Of a DNA stretch of 64,000 nucleotides, positions 51,350 through 60,573 are shown in pieces. A program made the translations under genes and the position numbers. Location of the stretch: NCBI RefSeq assembly GCF_000300515.1, contig NZ_AMSI01000007.1, positions 1 to 64,000 on the forward strand. Reading direction: 5' to 3'. Source of the stretch: Nitratireductor indicus C115 (GTDB taxonomy: Bacteria > Pseudomonadota > Alphaproteobacteria > Rhizobiales > Rhizobiaceae). A model generated the notes under the pieces. The model saw nothing but the letters and a program-made list of their open reading frames with translations, was not told where the DNA came from and did not search any database. Numbering within the stretch: position 1 is the first letter of the stretch; every line of letters begins with the position of its first letter.

Positions 51350-51976
51350 TTGCGCCAGGACCGCATCATCATAGCAGACGATCACCCGGTATTTCGGGAC
51401 GGTCTGGCGCGTCTGATCCAGCGTCATGAGCCCGAGGCAGTCATTGAGCAGGCGGCGACGGTGGATGAAGCTCTTTCCCTTGCCGGGAACGGATCGACAC
51501 CGAGCACCTTCATTCTCGATCTGCTCTTTTCGGCGGGGAGCCTTGAGGCACACCTTCCCGAATTGCGCCGGCGCTTCAGCCGCGCGTCCATCATCGTCGT
51601 GTCGATGATCGACGACCCGGACGTCGCGCGCCGTATCATGGGCGCGGGAGCCGATGGCTTCATCTGCAAGAGCCTGCCGCCGCACGAAATCGTCGCGGCG
51701 GTCGCTGCCGTACGCAACGGCGATGCGGTTCTCCAGCTGGAAGCGTCCGGCCTGCCTGTAAGCGAAGCGGACGAATCGCTTGCCGGCCTCACGCTTCGTC
51801 AGGTCGATGTGCTGCGTCTGCTCTCTCGCGGACTGAGCAATAAGGAGATCGGGCTGGAACTCGATATCTCCCCGTTCACCGTGCGGGTCCATGTCTCGGC
51901 GGTGCTCAAGGCCCTCGGCGTTACCACCCGTGCCGGCGCGGCCGCCAAGGCGACAGCCTGCGGCCTGGGTCATTGA
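51350..51976 (+). CDS. LuxR/NarL-type response regulator
   Basis: A 208-residue response regulator. With the TTG at 51350 (AGGTGCC upstream) it starts LRQDRIIIADDHPVFRDGL and the phosphorylated aspartate falls at D57, the normal position; an ATG at 51299 would add 17 unlikely residues. The receiver domain runs to about 120 with the conserved lysine in FICKSLPP, and the C-terminal helix-turn-helix (about 140-200; LTLRQVDVLRLLSRGLSNKEIG) is of LuxR type. It is divergent from the envelope cluster and convergent with the hybrid kinase gene, its likely partner; the last 7 bp overlap. Confidence 0.9.
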   Translation: MRQDRIIIADDHPVFRDGLARLIQRHEPEAVIEQAATVDEALSLAGNGSTPSTFILDLLFSAGSLEAHLPELRRRFSRASIIVVSMIDDPDVARRIMGAGADGFICKSLPPHEIVAAVAAVRNGDAVLQLEASGLPVSEADESLAGLTLRQVDVLRLLSRGLSNKEIGLELDISPFTVRVHVSAVLKALGVTTRAGAAAKATACGLGH

Positions 51977-53646
51977 TGCGCCGCAACCGCCTTTGTGGTA
52001 AGGACGGAACGTAACTCCGCCGGCCTGACGGGCTTTGCCAATATCGGTACGGAATCGTCTCCCAGATCCCTTTGCACCCGCGTTTCGTCATGACCGGTCA
52101 CGATGATCGCCGGAATTTGACGTCCAACCAGTTCGCGAACCGCCATGATGCAATCGGCCCCCGTTTTTCGACCGCCCAAATCGTAGTCGGTGATCATCAC
52201 ATCCCACTCCGAGGCAATTTTGGGAATGCCTGTTTCGACCTGAACCTGGCACCCCCACTTGCGCAGCAACAGGGCTGTTGCAAGCAGGACGTCCTCATCA
52301 TCCTCCACCAGAAGCACATGAAGCCCAGCGATTGCCGAAGGCGCGCTGGTTGCCGCAGGCACGATAGGCCGAACCGCTTCCCGGCATGGTTCCAGACCGG
52401 AGATGACAACTGAGGTCCCGCTTCCCGGCACCGAACGAAGCTCAACGTCCAGTCCCATCAACCCGCCGACCCGCCGGACAATCGACAGGCCGAGACCGAC
52501 CCCTTCGATGTCACGGTCACCACGTTCGCGCACCTGGTAGAATTCATCGAACAACTGATCGAGATGCTCTTCCGCGATACCCGGCCCCCGGTCGTGTATC
52601 TCGATGGAAACCGTTCCCTTTCGCCTGCGACAACCGATCAGGATGGGCGCATCGGGCGCGTATTTGAGCGCATTGCTGACGATATTCTGCAGCATGGTCG
52701 AAAGCAGCGCCGGGTCCGTGCGTACAACGAGATTGCACGGAACCGCGCGCAGTTCGACATCAGCCCATTGCGCCATCTCGGAATATTGGTGCACCACATC
52801 ACCGATCACGTTTCCAACGCGCACCGGCGCAAGCTTCGGCTCCACTTTGCCGCTATCCAGTGTCGCGATGTCGAGAAGCGAGCGGAACAATCCAGCCACG
52901 CTTTGCAGCGAACGATCGATATTCTCGACCATCTGGCGTTCCTCCCGCCCGAGGCCCGCATCGCGCAGGCAGGCCGTGAACAGGCTGATCGCATGGATGG
53001 GTTGGCGCAGGTCGTGGCTCGCCTGCGCGAGGAAATTGGACTTGGCAAGGCTCGCCTCGCGCGCTTCGTCCAATGCCCCACGCAGGGCGCGCTGAAGGCT
53101 GTCGATATAGCCCGGAACGATCAGTGTGGTCAGCACCAGGGTAATAACCACATACGGTTCGGCCCGCCACTGCGCATTGAACATTGTGGAAATGGCAATC
53201 GCAGCAAGCGCCATACCGGTCGCCGCCAGCAGATAGCGTGACCCGAAACGCATTCCATTGCCGACCGTCACCCACAGCAGGGTGGCGTAGATCGGCAGCA
53301 TGCCCATGCCGCCCGCCGCCATGGCCAGTGTCATTGCACCGTAATCGCCGCACATCGCGAACATGCGGCGCCAGACGAAATGTCCGGGCCGGCGCACGAT
53401 GTGCCAGAACAACAGGAACGAAATGGGGATATATGCAAGAACTGCGGAAACGGCCAGCCAATCACCCAATGTGTTGAGCCCGTCGAACGCCAGCACGGAA
53501 ACGATGTAGACACCGAACAACGGCACGATGATCAGCCGGACAATCGCCTGACCCCGTTCGGCATCTACACGTCTGCCCGTGATCCCCAGCCGCTCTGCAA
53601 TCCAGGGGCGCTGCCCGGGCAAAACTGCGGCTTCGGCATTCGACAT
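51970..53646 (-). CDS. hybrid sensor histidine kinase
   Basis: A 558-residue membrane kinase. Residues about 35-180 contain six hydrophobic segments and no large periplasmic loop, so it may sense within or near the membrane. The H box is SHDLRQPIHAISLF with H211; the ATPase part has NIVSNALKYAP (N box), DRGPGIAEE and GVGLGLSIVRR. The C-terminal receiver (about 442-550) has E448/D449, D487 (MITDYDLGG) and K538 (ILAKPV). The H-box type is common among kinases that pair with LuxR-type regulators. AGGGGAGAAACGG precedes the ATG. It may phosphorylate the neighbouring regulator, with the receiver tuning the flow. Confidence 0.92.
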   Translation of the reverse strand: MSNAEAAVLPGQRPWIAERLGITGRRVDAERGQAIVRLIIVPLFGVYIVSVLAFDGLNTLGDWLAVSAVLAYIPISFLLFWHIVRRPGHFVWRRMFAMCGDYGAMTLAMAAGGMGMLPIYATLLWVTVGNGMRFGSRYLLAATGMALAAIAISTMFNAQWRAEPYVVITLVLTTLIVPGYIDSLQRALRGALDEAREASLAKSNFLAQASHDLRQPIHAISLFTACLRDAGLGREERQMVENIDRSLQSVAGLFRSLLDIATLDSGKVEPKLAPVRVGNVIGDVVHQYSEMAQWADVELRAVPCNLVVRTDPALLSTMLQNIVSNALKYAPDAPILIGCRRRKGTVSIEIHDRGPGIAEEHLDQLFDEFYQVRERGDRDIEGVGLGLSIVRRVGGLMGLDVELRSVPGSGTSVVISGLEPCREAVRPIVPAATSAPSAIAGLHVLLVEDDEDVLLATALLLRKWGCQVQVETGIPKIASEWDVMITDYDLGGRKTGADCIMAVRELVGRQIPAIIVTGHDETRVQRDLGDDSVPILAKPVRPAELRSVLTTKAVAAHQ

Positions 53647-53847
53647 CCGTTTCTCCCCTTCGTCGTTTGAGGAGAACCACTTAACGAGCCCGTCTACCCC
53701 TTGTCCATGTCAACTGCGTACCACTCCTGGTTTTACCGAGGATTTGTGCAATCCGCACTCAGACAGGCGTACTCATCCCAAAACGCCCGACAAAACGCGG
53801 TAGCCCCGCCGCACCCGGCAGGGCCACGATTCCTCCAAGCCCGAAAA

Positions 53848-55530
53848 CTAGCGCTTGGCCTCGCGCAACTTCGTGATGGTTGAGCGAACGGAAATCGCTT
53901 CGGGGTCGACCTTCAGCTCGATCAGCGCGGCGGTATCGGCAGCCAGCGCCCGCTCAAGCGCCGCATCGAAATCCTCGATCGTTTCCACCTGCTCGCCATG
54001 CAGGCCATAGGCACGGGCAAGAGCCGCGAAATCGGGATTGACGAGATCGGTTCCCGAAATCCGGTGCGGGAAGTCGCGTTCCTGATGCATGCGGATCGTT
54101 CCGTACATGCCGTTGTTGACAACGATAAACAGAACCTTGGCATTGTACTGCACCGCGGTTGCCAGTTCCTGCCCGTTCATCAGGAAGCAGCCATCGCCCG
54201 CAAAGGCGACCACCATGCGCTCGGGGAAGGTCAGTTTCGCAGCGACGGCTGCCGGAACCCCATAACCCATCGCGCCCGATGTCGGCGCAAGCTGACTGCG
54301 ATAGGTCTCGAAAGGCCAATAAACATGTACCCAACCCGTGTAATTGCCGGCACCATTGGTCACCACCGTATCGGCGGGCAGACGCGAACGCATCTTCACG
54401 ATGACGTCCGCCAGATCGAGCTTCAGCCCTCTCTCTACCGGCTGGAGTGAAGCTTCGTAATCGGCACGGCATTCGGCAAGCCAGGAGCTTTTCTTCTCCC
54501 TGCCAGGGGTAAGCTGGCTGAGCACCTTTGCCGTTTCCCCCGTCGCCGCATTGATCGGCAGATCAGCCTGATAGACCCGCCCCAGTTCTTCAGGATCCGG
54601 ATAGACATGGATCATTTTGACACTTGGTTGCGGTGGTTGGACAAGGGTGTAGCCGGCCGTTGTCATTTCCCCCAGGCGCGACCCCAGCACGATCAGAAGG
54701 TCCGCTTCCTTGAGGTGTTTGACGAGCTTCGGATCGGCTCCGATCGCAAGATGACCGATATAATGGGGATGGCTGTTGGAGACGTAATCCTGGCAGCGCA
54801 ACGATGCGACGATGCCGACGCCGAAACGCTCGGCGAATGTTTCCGTTGCCCGCCCGGCTTCCTGCGACCAGCCCCCGCCACCGATAATCATGAGCGGTCG
54901 CTCTGCGGCCTCCACCATCTCCTGCAATCTGGCGATCCGGTCGCCAAGAGGTGCAGCGGGTACGAGTTGAGCCGGCCGGCCTGGCGAAACATCGCCCGCA
55001 ACGACCCCGCTCAGGACATCTTCCGGCAGCGCCAGAACCACCGGCCCCGGCCGCCCCGCCATAGCGGTCTGGAAGGCACGGTGAACATATTCAGGAATCC
55101 GCGCCGGGTCAGATATTTCAGCAGCCCATTTGGCGAGCGGTGAAAACATCGCCCGGAAATCGACTTCCTGAAAACCTTCGCGATCCTTGATGTCGCTCCC
55201 CACCTGCCCGACGAAAAGCACCATCGGCGTGGAATCCTGAAATGCCGTATGCACACCGATGGATGCATTGGTGGCGCCCGGCCCGCGAGTGACGAAACAG
55301 ACACCCGGCCGGCCGGTCAGCTTGCCATAGGCATCCGCCATGTTCGCGGCGCCTCCCTCCTGCCTGCAAACCACGAGATCGATTTCCCCACGCGCGTCAT
55401 GCAATGCATCGAGTACCGGAAGATAGCTCTCGCCCGGCACACAGAACACCCGCTCCACCCCTTGCGCCCTGAGAGATGAAACGAGGAGATCTCCGCCCCG
55501 CGTACCACCATTTGCTGACTTAACCGTCAT
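53848..55530 (-). CDS. TPP-dependent acetolactate-synthase-like enzyme
   Basis: A 560-residue thiamine diphosphate enzyme. The catalytic glutamate is E58 (VCRQEGGAANMADAYG) and the cofactor motif runs from GDG at about 445 to NN at about 473. The start at 55530 has CGGAGG upstream; 24 codons further upstream are open but unlikely. It is divergent from the GntR regulator at 55742 and probably controlled by it. It is not closely similar to the TPP enzyme at 0.6-2.4 kb. No small regulatory subunit is nearby, which again argues for a catabolic carboligase or decarboxylase. Confidence 0.87.
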   Translation of the reverse strand: MTVKSANGGTRGGDLLVSSLRAQGVERVFCVPGESYLPVLDALHDARGEIDLVVCRQEGGAANMADAYGKLTGRPGVCFVTRGPGATNASIGVHTAFQDSTPMVLFVGQVGSDIKDREGFQEVDFRAMFSPLAKWAAEISDPARIPEYVHRAFQTAMAGRPGPVVLALPEDVLSGVVAGDVSPGRPAQLVPAAPLGDRIARLQEMVEAAERPLMIIGGGGWSQEAGRATETFAERFGVGIVASLRCQDYVSNSHPHYIGHLAIGADPKLVKHLKEADLLIVLGSRLGEMTTAGYTLVQPPQPSVKMIHVYPDPEELGRVYQADLPINAATGETAKVLSQLTPGREKKSSWLAECRADYEASLQPVERGLKLDLADVIVKMRSRLPADTVVTNGAGNYTGWVHVYWPFETYRSQLAPTSGAMGYGVPAAVAAKLTFPERMVVAFAGDGCFLMNGQELATAVQYNAKVLFIVVNNGMYGTIRMHQERDFPHRISGTDLVNPDFAALARAYGLHGEQVETIEDFDAALERALAADTAALIELKVDPEAISVRSTITKLREAKR

Positions 55531-55656
55531 GGAAACCTCCGATATCCCTGCAGATAGACTGCAGCCTTGTTGCTTGTTTTGTCGCCGAGTTGGCCGGCAC
55601 ACTCACCAAATCCGACCTTTTCCGACCATTTCGAGAGAATGGCAGCACGAGAAGGT

Positions 55657-55689
55657 GTGTTGATGTTTGTCGAACACTTGCACATAGTG
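55657..55689. promoter_or_regulatory. possible GntR operator region before the TPP enzyme and GntR genes
   Basis: In the 211-bp divergent gap, GTGTT-N11-AACAC (55657-55677) overlaps CACT-N7-AGTG (55675-55689). Inverted repeats of this kind suit a dimeric GntR regulator; support is symmetry and position only. Confidence 0.3.
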
Positions 55690-55741
55690 TAGGAGAGGGT
55701 TCGGCCAATACCGCCCTCATCCAGACCAAAAGTGGATTTTC

Positions 55742-56455
55742 ATGCTTCAGGAATCCGTCGTAACCGTTTCGCCCAACGCCGGCATTCGAGCGAAATCCGA
55801 ACAGGATGCGCAGACGATCTATCGCGACCTCAAGGCAGCGATCATGGACGGCACCTTTGCCGCCGGCAGCAGATTGCCGACGGAACGCTCGCTTTCCGCC
55901 CAGTTCGATGCCGCCCGCAACACGGTGCGCAAGACGCTGAACCAATTGGCCGATGAAGGCCTGATCATCCGGCATGTGGGGCGCGGAACCTTCGTTGCAG
56001 AGAATGCCGGTCGCGGGGAAGGCCCGACGCCTGAATACGCGCTTGCCGAGCTTCTCGAGGCACGTCTTCTGTTTGAACCCAACCTTCCCGACCTCGTCAT
56101 CGAGCGGGCGGGGCCAGAGCACATCGCGCAGATGGAGGATGCCCTGATCGCAATGCGGTCCGCCGAAAGCTGGAACGACTTCAAGGAAGCGAAATACGGC
56201 CTCCACATCGCTATCGCGCGCGGCTCGCGCAATCGATTCATCATATCCATCTTCGAGCAGATACTGGCATCGCGCAGGCGCGCAGGCTGGGGACGTCCCG
56301 GCGGACACCCCGCTCCCGTCTCGGCCGTGCGCGAAACCGCCTATCGCGACAATCTGGAAATCGTCGAGGCGCTCAAGCGCGGTGACACGGCCGCTGCGCG
56401 CGAGGCAATCCGCGCTTATCTGCTGCGCACCCTTTCCAACGCCAGCGGCGATTGA
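55742..56455 (+). CDS. GntR-family regulator, FCD subfamily
   Basis: A 237-residue regulator: N-terminal winged helix (about 22-90; GSRLPTERSLSAQFDAARNTVRKTL) and C-terminal FCD ligand domain (about 100-230) with the FKEAKYGLHIAIARGSRNRF segment carrying likely metal ligands. It is divergent from the TPP enzyme and convergent with the ABC operon that ends at 56503. The ligand is probably a carboxylate or sugar acid connected with the enolase-superfamily enzyme of that operon. Confidence 0.9.
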   Translation: MLQESVVTVSPNAGIRAKSEQDAQTIYRDLKAAIMDGTFAAGSRLPTERSLSAQFDAARNTVRKTLNQLADEGLIIRHVGRGTFVAENAGRGEGPTPEYALAELLEARLLFEPNLPDLVIERAGPEHIAQMEDALIAMRSAESWNDFKEAKYGLHIAIARGSRNRFIISIFEQILASRRRAGWGRPGGHPAPVSAVRETAYRDNLEIVEALKRGDTAAAREAIRAYLLRTLSNASGD

Positions 56456-56502
56456 GCCGGCGAACCCTTTCGTCAGCGCCTTTATCGCAAATGCCAGTGC
56501 CG

Positions 56503-57363
56503 TCATCGCTGATCGACGCGCTTTTGCAGGGCCCGACCGACCAGAATGAGCGACAGCGAAGCCAGAAGCACCGCCAGACCCGGAAAAACCGACATCCAGG
56601 GAGCGAAGAGGATGAAATCCTTGCCCTGCTCCAGGATCGCGCCCCAATCCGGTGCCGGCGGCTGCACACCCAGCCCCAGAAAACCGAGTGCCGACTGAAT
56701 CTGCAGGATCAGCGGAAACAGGATCATGTACTGGGTGAAGATGAGAGGCATGACGTTGCGCGTCACATGCTTGCGCAGGATCGTCGCTTCGGTGATGCCC
56801 ATGGAACGGGCCGCTTCCACATAAGTCTTGCCGGTCTCGCTCATTGCACCGGCGCGGGCGATCCGGAAGAAGACCGGCATATAGACCATTGACAAGGCCA
56901 GGATGAGATTGACGGTCTGCGGCCCCAGAATACCGGTGATGATCACACCAAGAATGATCGGCGGAAAGCTCAGAAGCACATCGATAAGCCGTCCGAGCAA
57001 CTGGTCGGCGAGGCCGCCGAAATATCCAGAAACAAGCCCCAGAGAACCACCGATCAGCGCGGAGAGAAAAAGAGATCCGGCACAGATCGACAGGGTGATG
57101 CGGGCACCATAGACGATGCGCGAATAGACATCGCGCCCCACATCATCCGTTCCGAACCAATGCTCCGCCGACGGCGGCTGCATGGCCGCGTTGACGTCGA
57201 TATTGAATGGCGAATGCGTGGCAAAAAGCGAGGGGAAGAGCGCAACGACCAGAATGATCGTCAGGATCAGGAGACCGAGCGCCAGTCCCGGTTCCCGGCT
57301 CGCAATGCGGCGCGCGCGCTGGACCAGGGACGGCGAAACAGTGGAATTGACAGACTGAGACAT
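56503..57363 (-). CDS. ABC transporter permease, DppC-like (second system)
   Basis: A 286-residue permease with about six hydrophobic segments, the HWFGTDDVGRDVYSR stretch after the first span and the EAA-like loop EAARSMGITEATILRKHV. I chose the ATG at 57363 over a TTG at 57375. It is the last gene of the minus-strand operon that begins beyond the right edge, and it ends 47 bp from the convergent GntR gene. Confidence 0.92.
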   Translation of the reverse strand: MSQSVNSTVSPSLVQRARRIASREPGLALGLLILTIILVVALFPSLFATHSPFNIDVNAAMQPPSAEHWFGTDDVGRDVYSRIVYGARITLSICAGSLFLSALIGGSLGLVSGYFGGLADQLLGRLIDVLLSFPPIILGVIITGILGPQTVNLILALSMVYMPVFFRIARAGAMSETGKTYVEAARSMGITEATILRKHVTRNVMPLIFTQYMILFPLILQIQSALGFLGLGVQPPAPDWGAILEQGKDFILFAPWMSVFPGLAVLLASLSLILVGRALQKRVDQR

Positions 57364-57376
57364 TGTTTTCCGCAAC

Positions 57377-58321
57377 CTAGGAAACGCGTACGCGAGGATC
57401 GATAAGGCGATAGGTGAGATCCACCAGCAAGTTGACCACCATGGCTGCGGCCACGACGATCAGCAGTGCGCCCTGAACGATCGGATAATCGCGGGTCTCG
57501 ATGGCCGTGAGCAGCAACCGCCCCAGCCCGGGCAGTGCGAACAGCGATTCAACGATCACCACGCCGCCGAGGATCTGGACCAGTATCAACCCCATGAAGG
57601 TGACAATCGGGATCAGCACGTTGCGCAGAATGTGCTTGAAGAAGATGAGCCTTACCGGAACGCCCTTGGCGATGGCGGTGCGGACATATTCCTGATGAAG
57701 AGCGGACAGGACATTCTGCCGGACGAACTGGCTGTAAGCGGCGGCTTGCAGCAGGCCGAGGCTCAATATGGGCAGGAGCAGAATTTCGAGATTGTCGGAC
57801 AGCGACCGTGTCGGCGGCATGTAACGCAGGGGCGGCGACCAGGAAACGGTCGCCGAAATGCCGACCAGAAGCATGAGCCCCACCCAGAAAACGGGTGCCG
57901 ACAGGCCCAGTATGTTGAAGCCCTGGATCAGATTGTCCAGCGGCTTGCCCTCGTAGATTGCAGCGACGATCCCAAGGGGTATGCCCACCAGCGTCGCAAT
58001 CAGAAGCGTGAGCAGCCCGATCTCCAATGTGACGAAGAACGCCTGGAAAAGCAGCTGTGTGACAGGAATGCCCCGCGTCCAGCTTGTGCCGAGATCGCCT
58101 TGCAGAACCCGCATCAGCCATTCGGCATATTGCACATAGATCGGCTGATCGAGCCCGAAGAACTGCCGCATTGCGGTTTCGGCGGTTTCTCCACCGGCCT
58201 GCCCCATCATCTGCGAGACAACGTCACCCGGCACGAGGCGTACGAGCAGAAAGACGAGAACCGATGCGAGAAGCGCTGTCAGGATCGAAGCCAGCAAGCG
58301 CTTGAGAAGATAGAAGCCCAT
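57377..58321 (-). CDS. ABC transporter permease, DppB-like (second system)
   Basis: A 314-residue permease starting LLKRLLASILTALLASVLVF with the LVPGDVVSQMMGQ segment and EAA-like loop TAIAKGVPVRLIFFKHILRN. It pairs with the DppC-like permease encoded 13 bp downstream. Confidence 0.93.
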   Translation of the reverse strand: MGFYLLKRLLASILTALLASVLVFLLVRLVPGDVVSQMMGQAGGETAETAMRQFFGLDQPIYVQYAEWLMRVLQGDLGTSWTRGIPVTQLLFQAFFVTLEIGLLTLLIATLVGIPLGIVAAIYEGKPLDNLIQGFNILGLSAPVFWVGLMLLVGISATVSWSPPLRYMPPTRSLSDNLEILLLPILSLGLLQAAAYSQFVRQNVLSALHQEYVRTAIAKGVPVRLIFFKHILRNVLIPIVTFMGLILVQILGGVVIVESLFALPGLGRLLLTAIETRDYPIVQGALLIVVAAAMVVNLLVDLTYRLIDPRVRVS

Positions 58322-58412
58322 AAGGATTGTCCGTTACGCCGAAAGACGCGGGAGCCTGCCTCCCGCATGAAAATTCGGGCGCTGCCGGGCCGTGACCCGG
58401 CAGCGCAGAAAA

Positions 58413-60017
58413 TCATTGCGCGAGATAGGTGCGGGCAAGCCCGTAATACCATCCTGTCGGATGCTGCACGTAGTTCATCACCTTCTGATTGCGCACGGTG
58501 ATGTGATCGGGCGAAAACAGCATGATCGTAGGAACAGTCTCCGCAAGGATCGTCTGGAAGTCGTTGTAGATCTTGCGGCGCGCGGCGGAATCCGACGTCG
58601 CCCGTCCCTCGTCCAGCAACGCGCTGGCTTCCGCATTTTGCCAGTTGCGGAAATCTGCGCCTTCCGGCTTCGAGTGGAAATGACGATAAAACAGCAGGTT
58701 CGGATCGGGCTGCGTCGCCCAGTCATTGAAGGTGAACCCCATCTTGCTGGACCTGAAATTGTTGATCCAGACGCCGAGATCCACACGCTCGATATTGAGG
58801 GTGATGCCAACGCGCGAAAGCTGTTCCTTCAACGTGACGGCAGCCGCATCCATCCAGTCATAGCCATTGATGGTGGTGAGCGAGAGGGTGAAACCATCCT
58901 CCATGCCGGCCTGCTTGAGAAGCGCCTTGGCTTCTTCGGGCTTCGGCCCTTTCATCGGCAGATCGGCAAGCGGCAATCCCCACTGCTCCTGAAGAGCTGC
59001 CGGCACGGTCCCGAGAACGGTACCGAGATCGCCGATAGACGCCTTCATGATCTCGTCCTTGTCGATGGCAAGCGAAATCGCCTGCCGAACCAGAACATTG
59101 TCGAGCGGCTTGGTTTCCGTACCGAGATCGATGGAAGCCTGGCCCAGCGACGGCCACCTTTCGATCTCAAGCCCCTCGACACCCTGCACCTGCTGAACAT
59201 CTTGCGGGCGGCTGAGCGCGACCAGATCCACACGCTGATTGCGCAAGGCGACAAGCATGGAGGCGCTGTTGGGCAGGATCGCGAAATCGACCCCGTCGAG
59301 ATAGGGCATGCCCTTCTCCCAATAGTCTGGATTCTTGTCGAGGACGATGTGCGAATTCGGCGCGAACTCGGCCAGCATGAATGGCCCGGTCCCCACGCTC
59401 TGCGCGTTCATGCGGTTCTTGGCGCTCTCATCGTCGAAATAGCCATCGGGGATGACGGCGCCATACTTGTTGCCCAAGGTCATGGGCAATGAAGCGTTCG
59501 GCTTGTTGAGCTTGAATTCAACGGTGAAATCGTCGACGGCGGAGATGTCGCTGATCGTCGCGAAGTCCCCCGCACCGGGCGAACCGTTCTCAGCATTGCG
59601 AATATAGTTGTAGCTATAAGCCACGTCCTTCGCCGTCATCGGGGCACCGGTGTGGAAGGTCACTCCCTGGCGAAGCTTGATCGTATAGGTCAATCCATCG
59701 TCGGAAACCGTATAGCTCTCCGCCAGAAGCGGGATCGCCTCGCCTTTGGGGCCTTCGTAGAACAGCCCCTGATACATGAGCACGGTCACACGGATACGGG
59801 CATCTGCCGCCTGATGAAACGGGTCGAGACCCGGCGGCTCGACGAGCAGGCCCATATTCAGCCTCCCGCCCGCTGTCGGGTTTTCGGCAACCGGACCGTA
59901 GAGCGGCTCCGTCTGGGCGCTGGCCGGGGAAATGCCGGCCGCCGTACCCAGCAGGATCGCTCCCACCAGTCCGGCCCGAAGCCCCTTCCCCGGGTTGAAC
60001 ATGTTCAGTAATGACAT
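58413..60017 (-). CDS. ABC transporter solute-binding protein, family 5 (second system)
   Basis: A 534-residue binding protein with signal peptide (GLRAGLVGAILLGTAAGISPASAQ, cut near residue 35) and family-5 features such as KLRQGVTFHTGAPMTAKDVAYSY. Two starts are possible: the ATG at 60017 with AAGGGGAATAACA upstream, and one at 60044 with GGGAG; both ribosome sites are good and the signal peptide works with either. It lies 97 bp after the RidA gene in the operon. Confidence 0.9.
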   Translation of the reverse strand: MSLLNMFNPGKGLRAGLVGAILLGTAAGISPASAQTEPLYGPVAENPTAGGRLNMGLLVEPPGLDPFHQAADARIRVTVLMYQGLFYEGPKGEAIPLLAESYTVSDDGLTYTIKLRQGVTFHTGAPMTAKDVAYSYNYIRNAENGSPGAGDFATISDISAVDDFTVEFKLNKPNASLPMTLGNKYGAVIPDGYFDDESAKNRMNAQSVGTGPFMLAEFAPNSHIVLDKNPDYWEKGMPYLDGVDFAILPNSASMLVALRNQRVDLVALSRPQDVQQVQGVEGLEIERWPSLGQASIDLGTETKPLDNVLVRQAISLAIDKDEIMKASIGDLGTVLGTVPAALQEQWGLPLADLPMKGPKPEEAKALLKQAGMEDGFTLSLTTINGYDWMDAAAVTLKEQLSRVGITLNIERVDLGVWINNFRSSKMGFTFNDWATQPDPNLLFYRHFHSKPEGADFRNWQNAEASALLDEGRATSDSAARRKIYNDFQTILAETVPTIMLFSPDHITVRNQKVMNYVQHPTGWYYGLARTYLAQ

Positions 60018-60114
60018 TGTTATTCCCCTTTTTCGTTGCGTCATTGAATTCTCCCGTTCCGGAGCAGCCCTCCCGCTCCGGCAAACGGACAAGCCCGTCG
60101 ATGCGAAGCGGCGG

Positions 60115-60573
60115 TCAGTCGCGGTAAGCGACCGTCATCTCGACCTCGACCACGGCATTTCGCGGCAGCTCCGCCACGCCGACGGCCGCACGGGCGTGCC
60201 GGCCGATCTCGCCGAAAATCTCCACAAGTAATTCCGAGGCAGCATCCAGCACACGCGGTTGCGCGTTGAATCCTGGCGCTGAAGCCACATAGCCGTTCAC
60301 CTTGAGGACACGCTCGACCCTGTCGAGCGAGCCGAGTGCGGCCTTGAGACAGGCCACCCCCTGCAAGGTGCAGATACGCGCCTGCTCCCTTGCCGTATCC
60401 AGATCCACCTCGGCACCGGCCTTGCCGAACACACGAACCTCGCCATCGATCTTCGGCATTTGGCCGCTGACATAGGCGACCCCGTTATGCAGTGTCACCG
60501 GCACGTAATTGAAGGATGGGGATGCTGCCTCGGGCAGCTTGATCCCAAGACTGTCGAGCTTTGCTTCGATCAT
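60115..60573 (-). CDS. RidA/YjgF-family protein
   Basis: A 152-residue RidA-family protein, with the conserved arginine region NAQPRVLDAASELLVEIFGE that in active members hydrolyses imines and enamines. This subgroup (start like LGIKLPEAASPSFNYVPV) often accompanies catabolic operons. Its presence suggests an amino- or imino-acid intermediate in the pathway. The ATG overlaps the stop of the epimerase gene by 4 bp. Confidence 0.9.
   Translation of the reverse strand: MIEAKLDSLGIKLPEAASPSFNYVPVTLHNGVAYVSGQMPKIDGEVRVFGKAGAEVDLDTAREQARICTLQGVACLKAALGSLDRVERVLKVNGYVASAPGFNAQPRVLDAASELLVEIFGEIGRHARAAVGVAELPRNAVVEVEMTVAYRD

Noticed and set aside
53733-53760. A possible fifth copy of the response-regulator repeat before the hybrid kinase gene (GTGCAATCCGCACT)
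   Set aside because: The half-sites are five bases apart instead of four and the outer bases do not match TAGTGC/GCACTA, so I left it out of the set.
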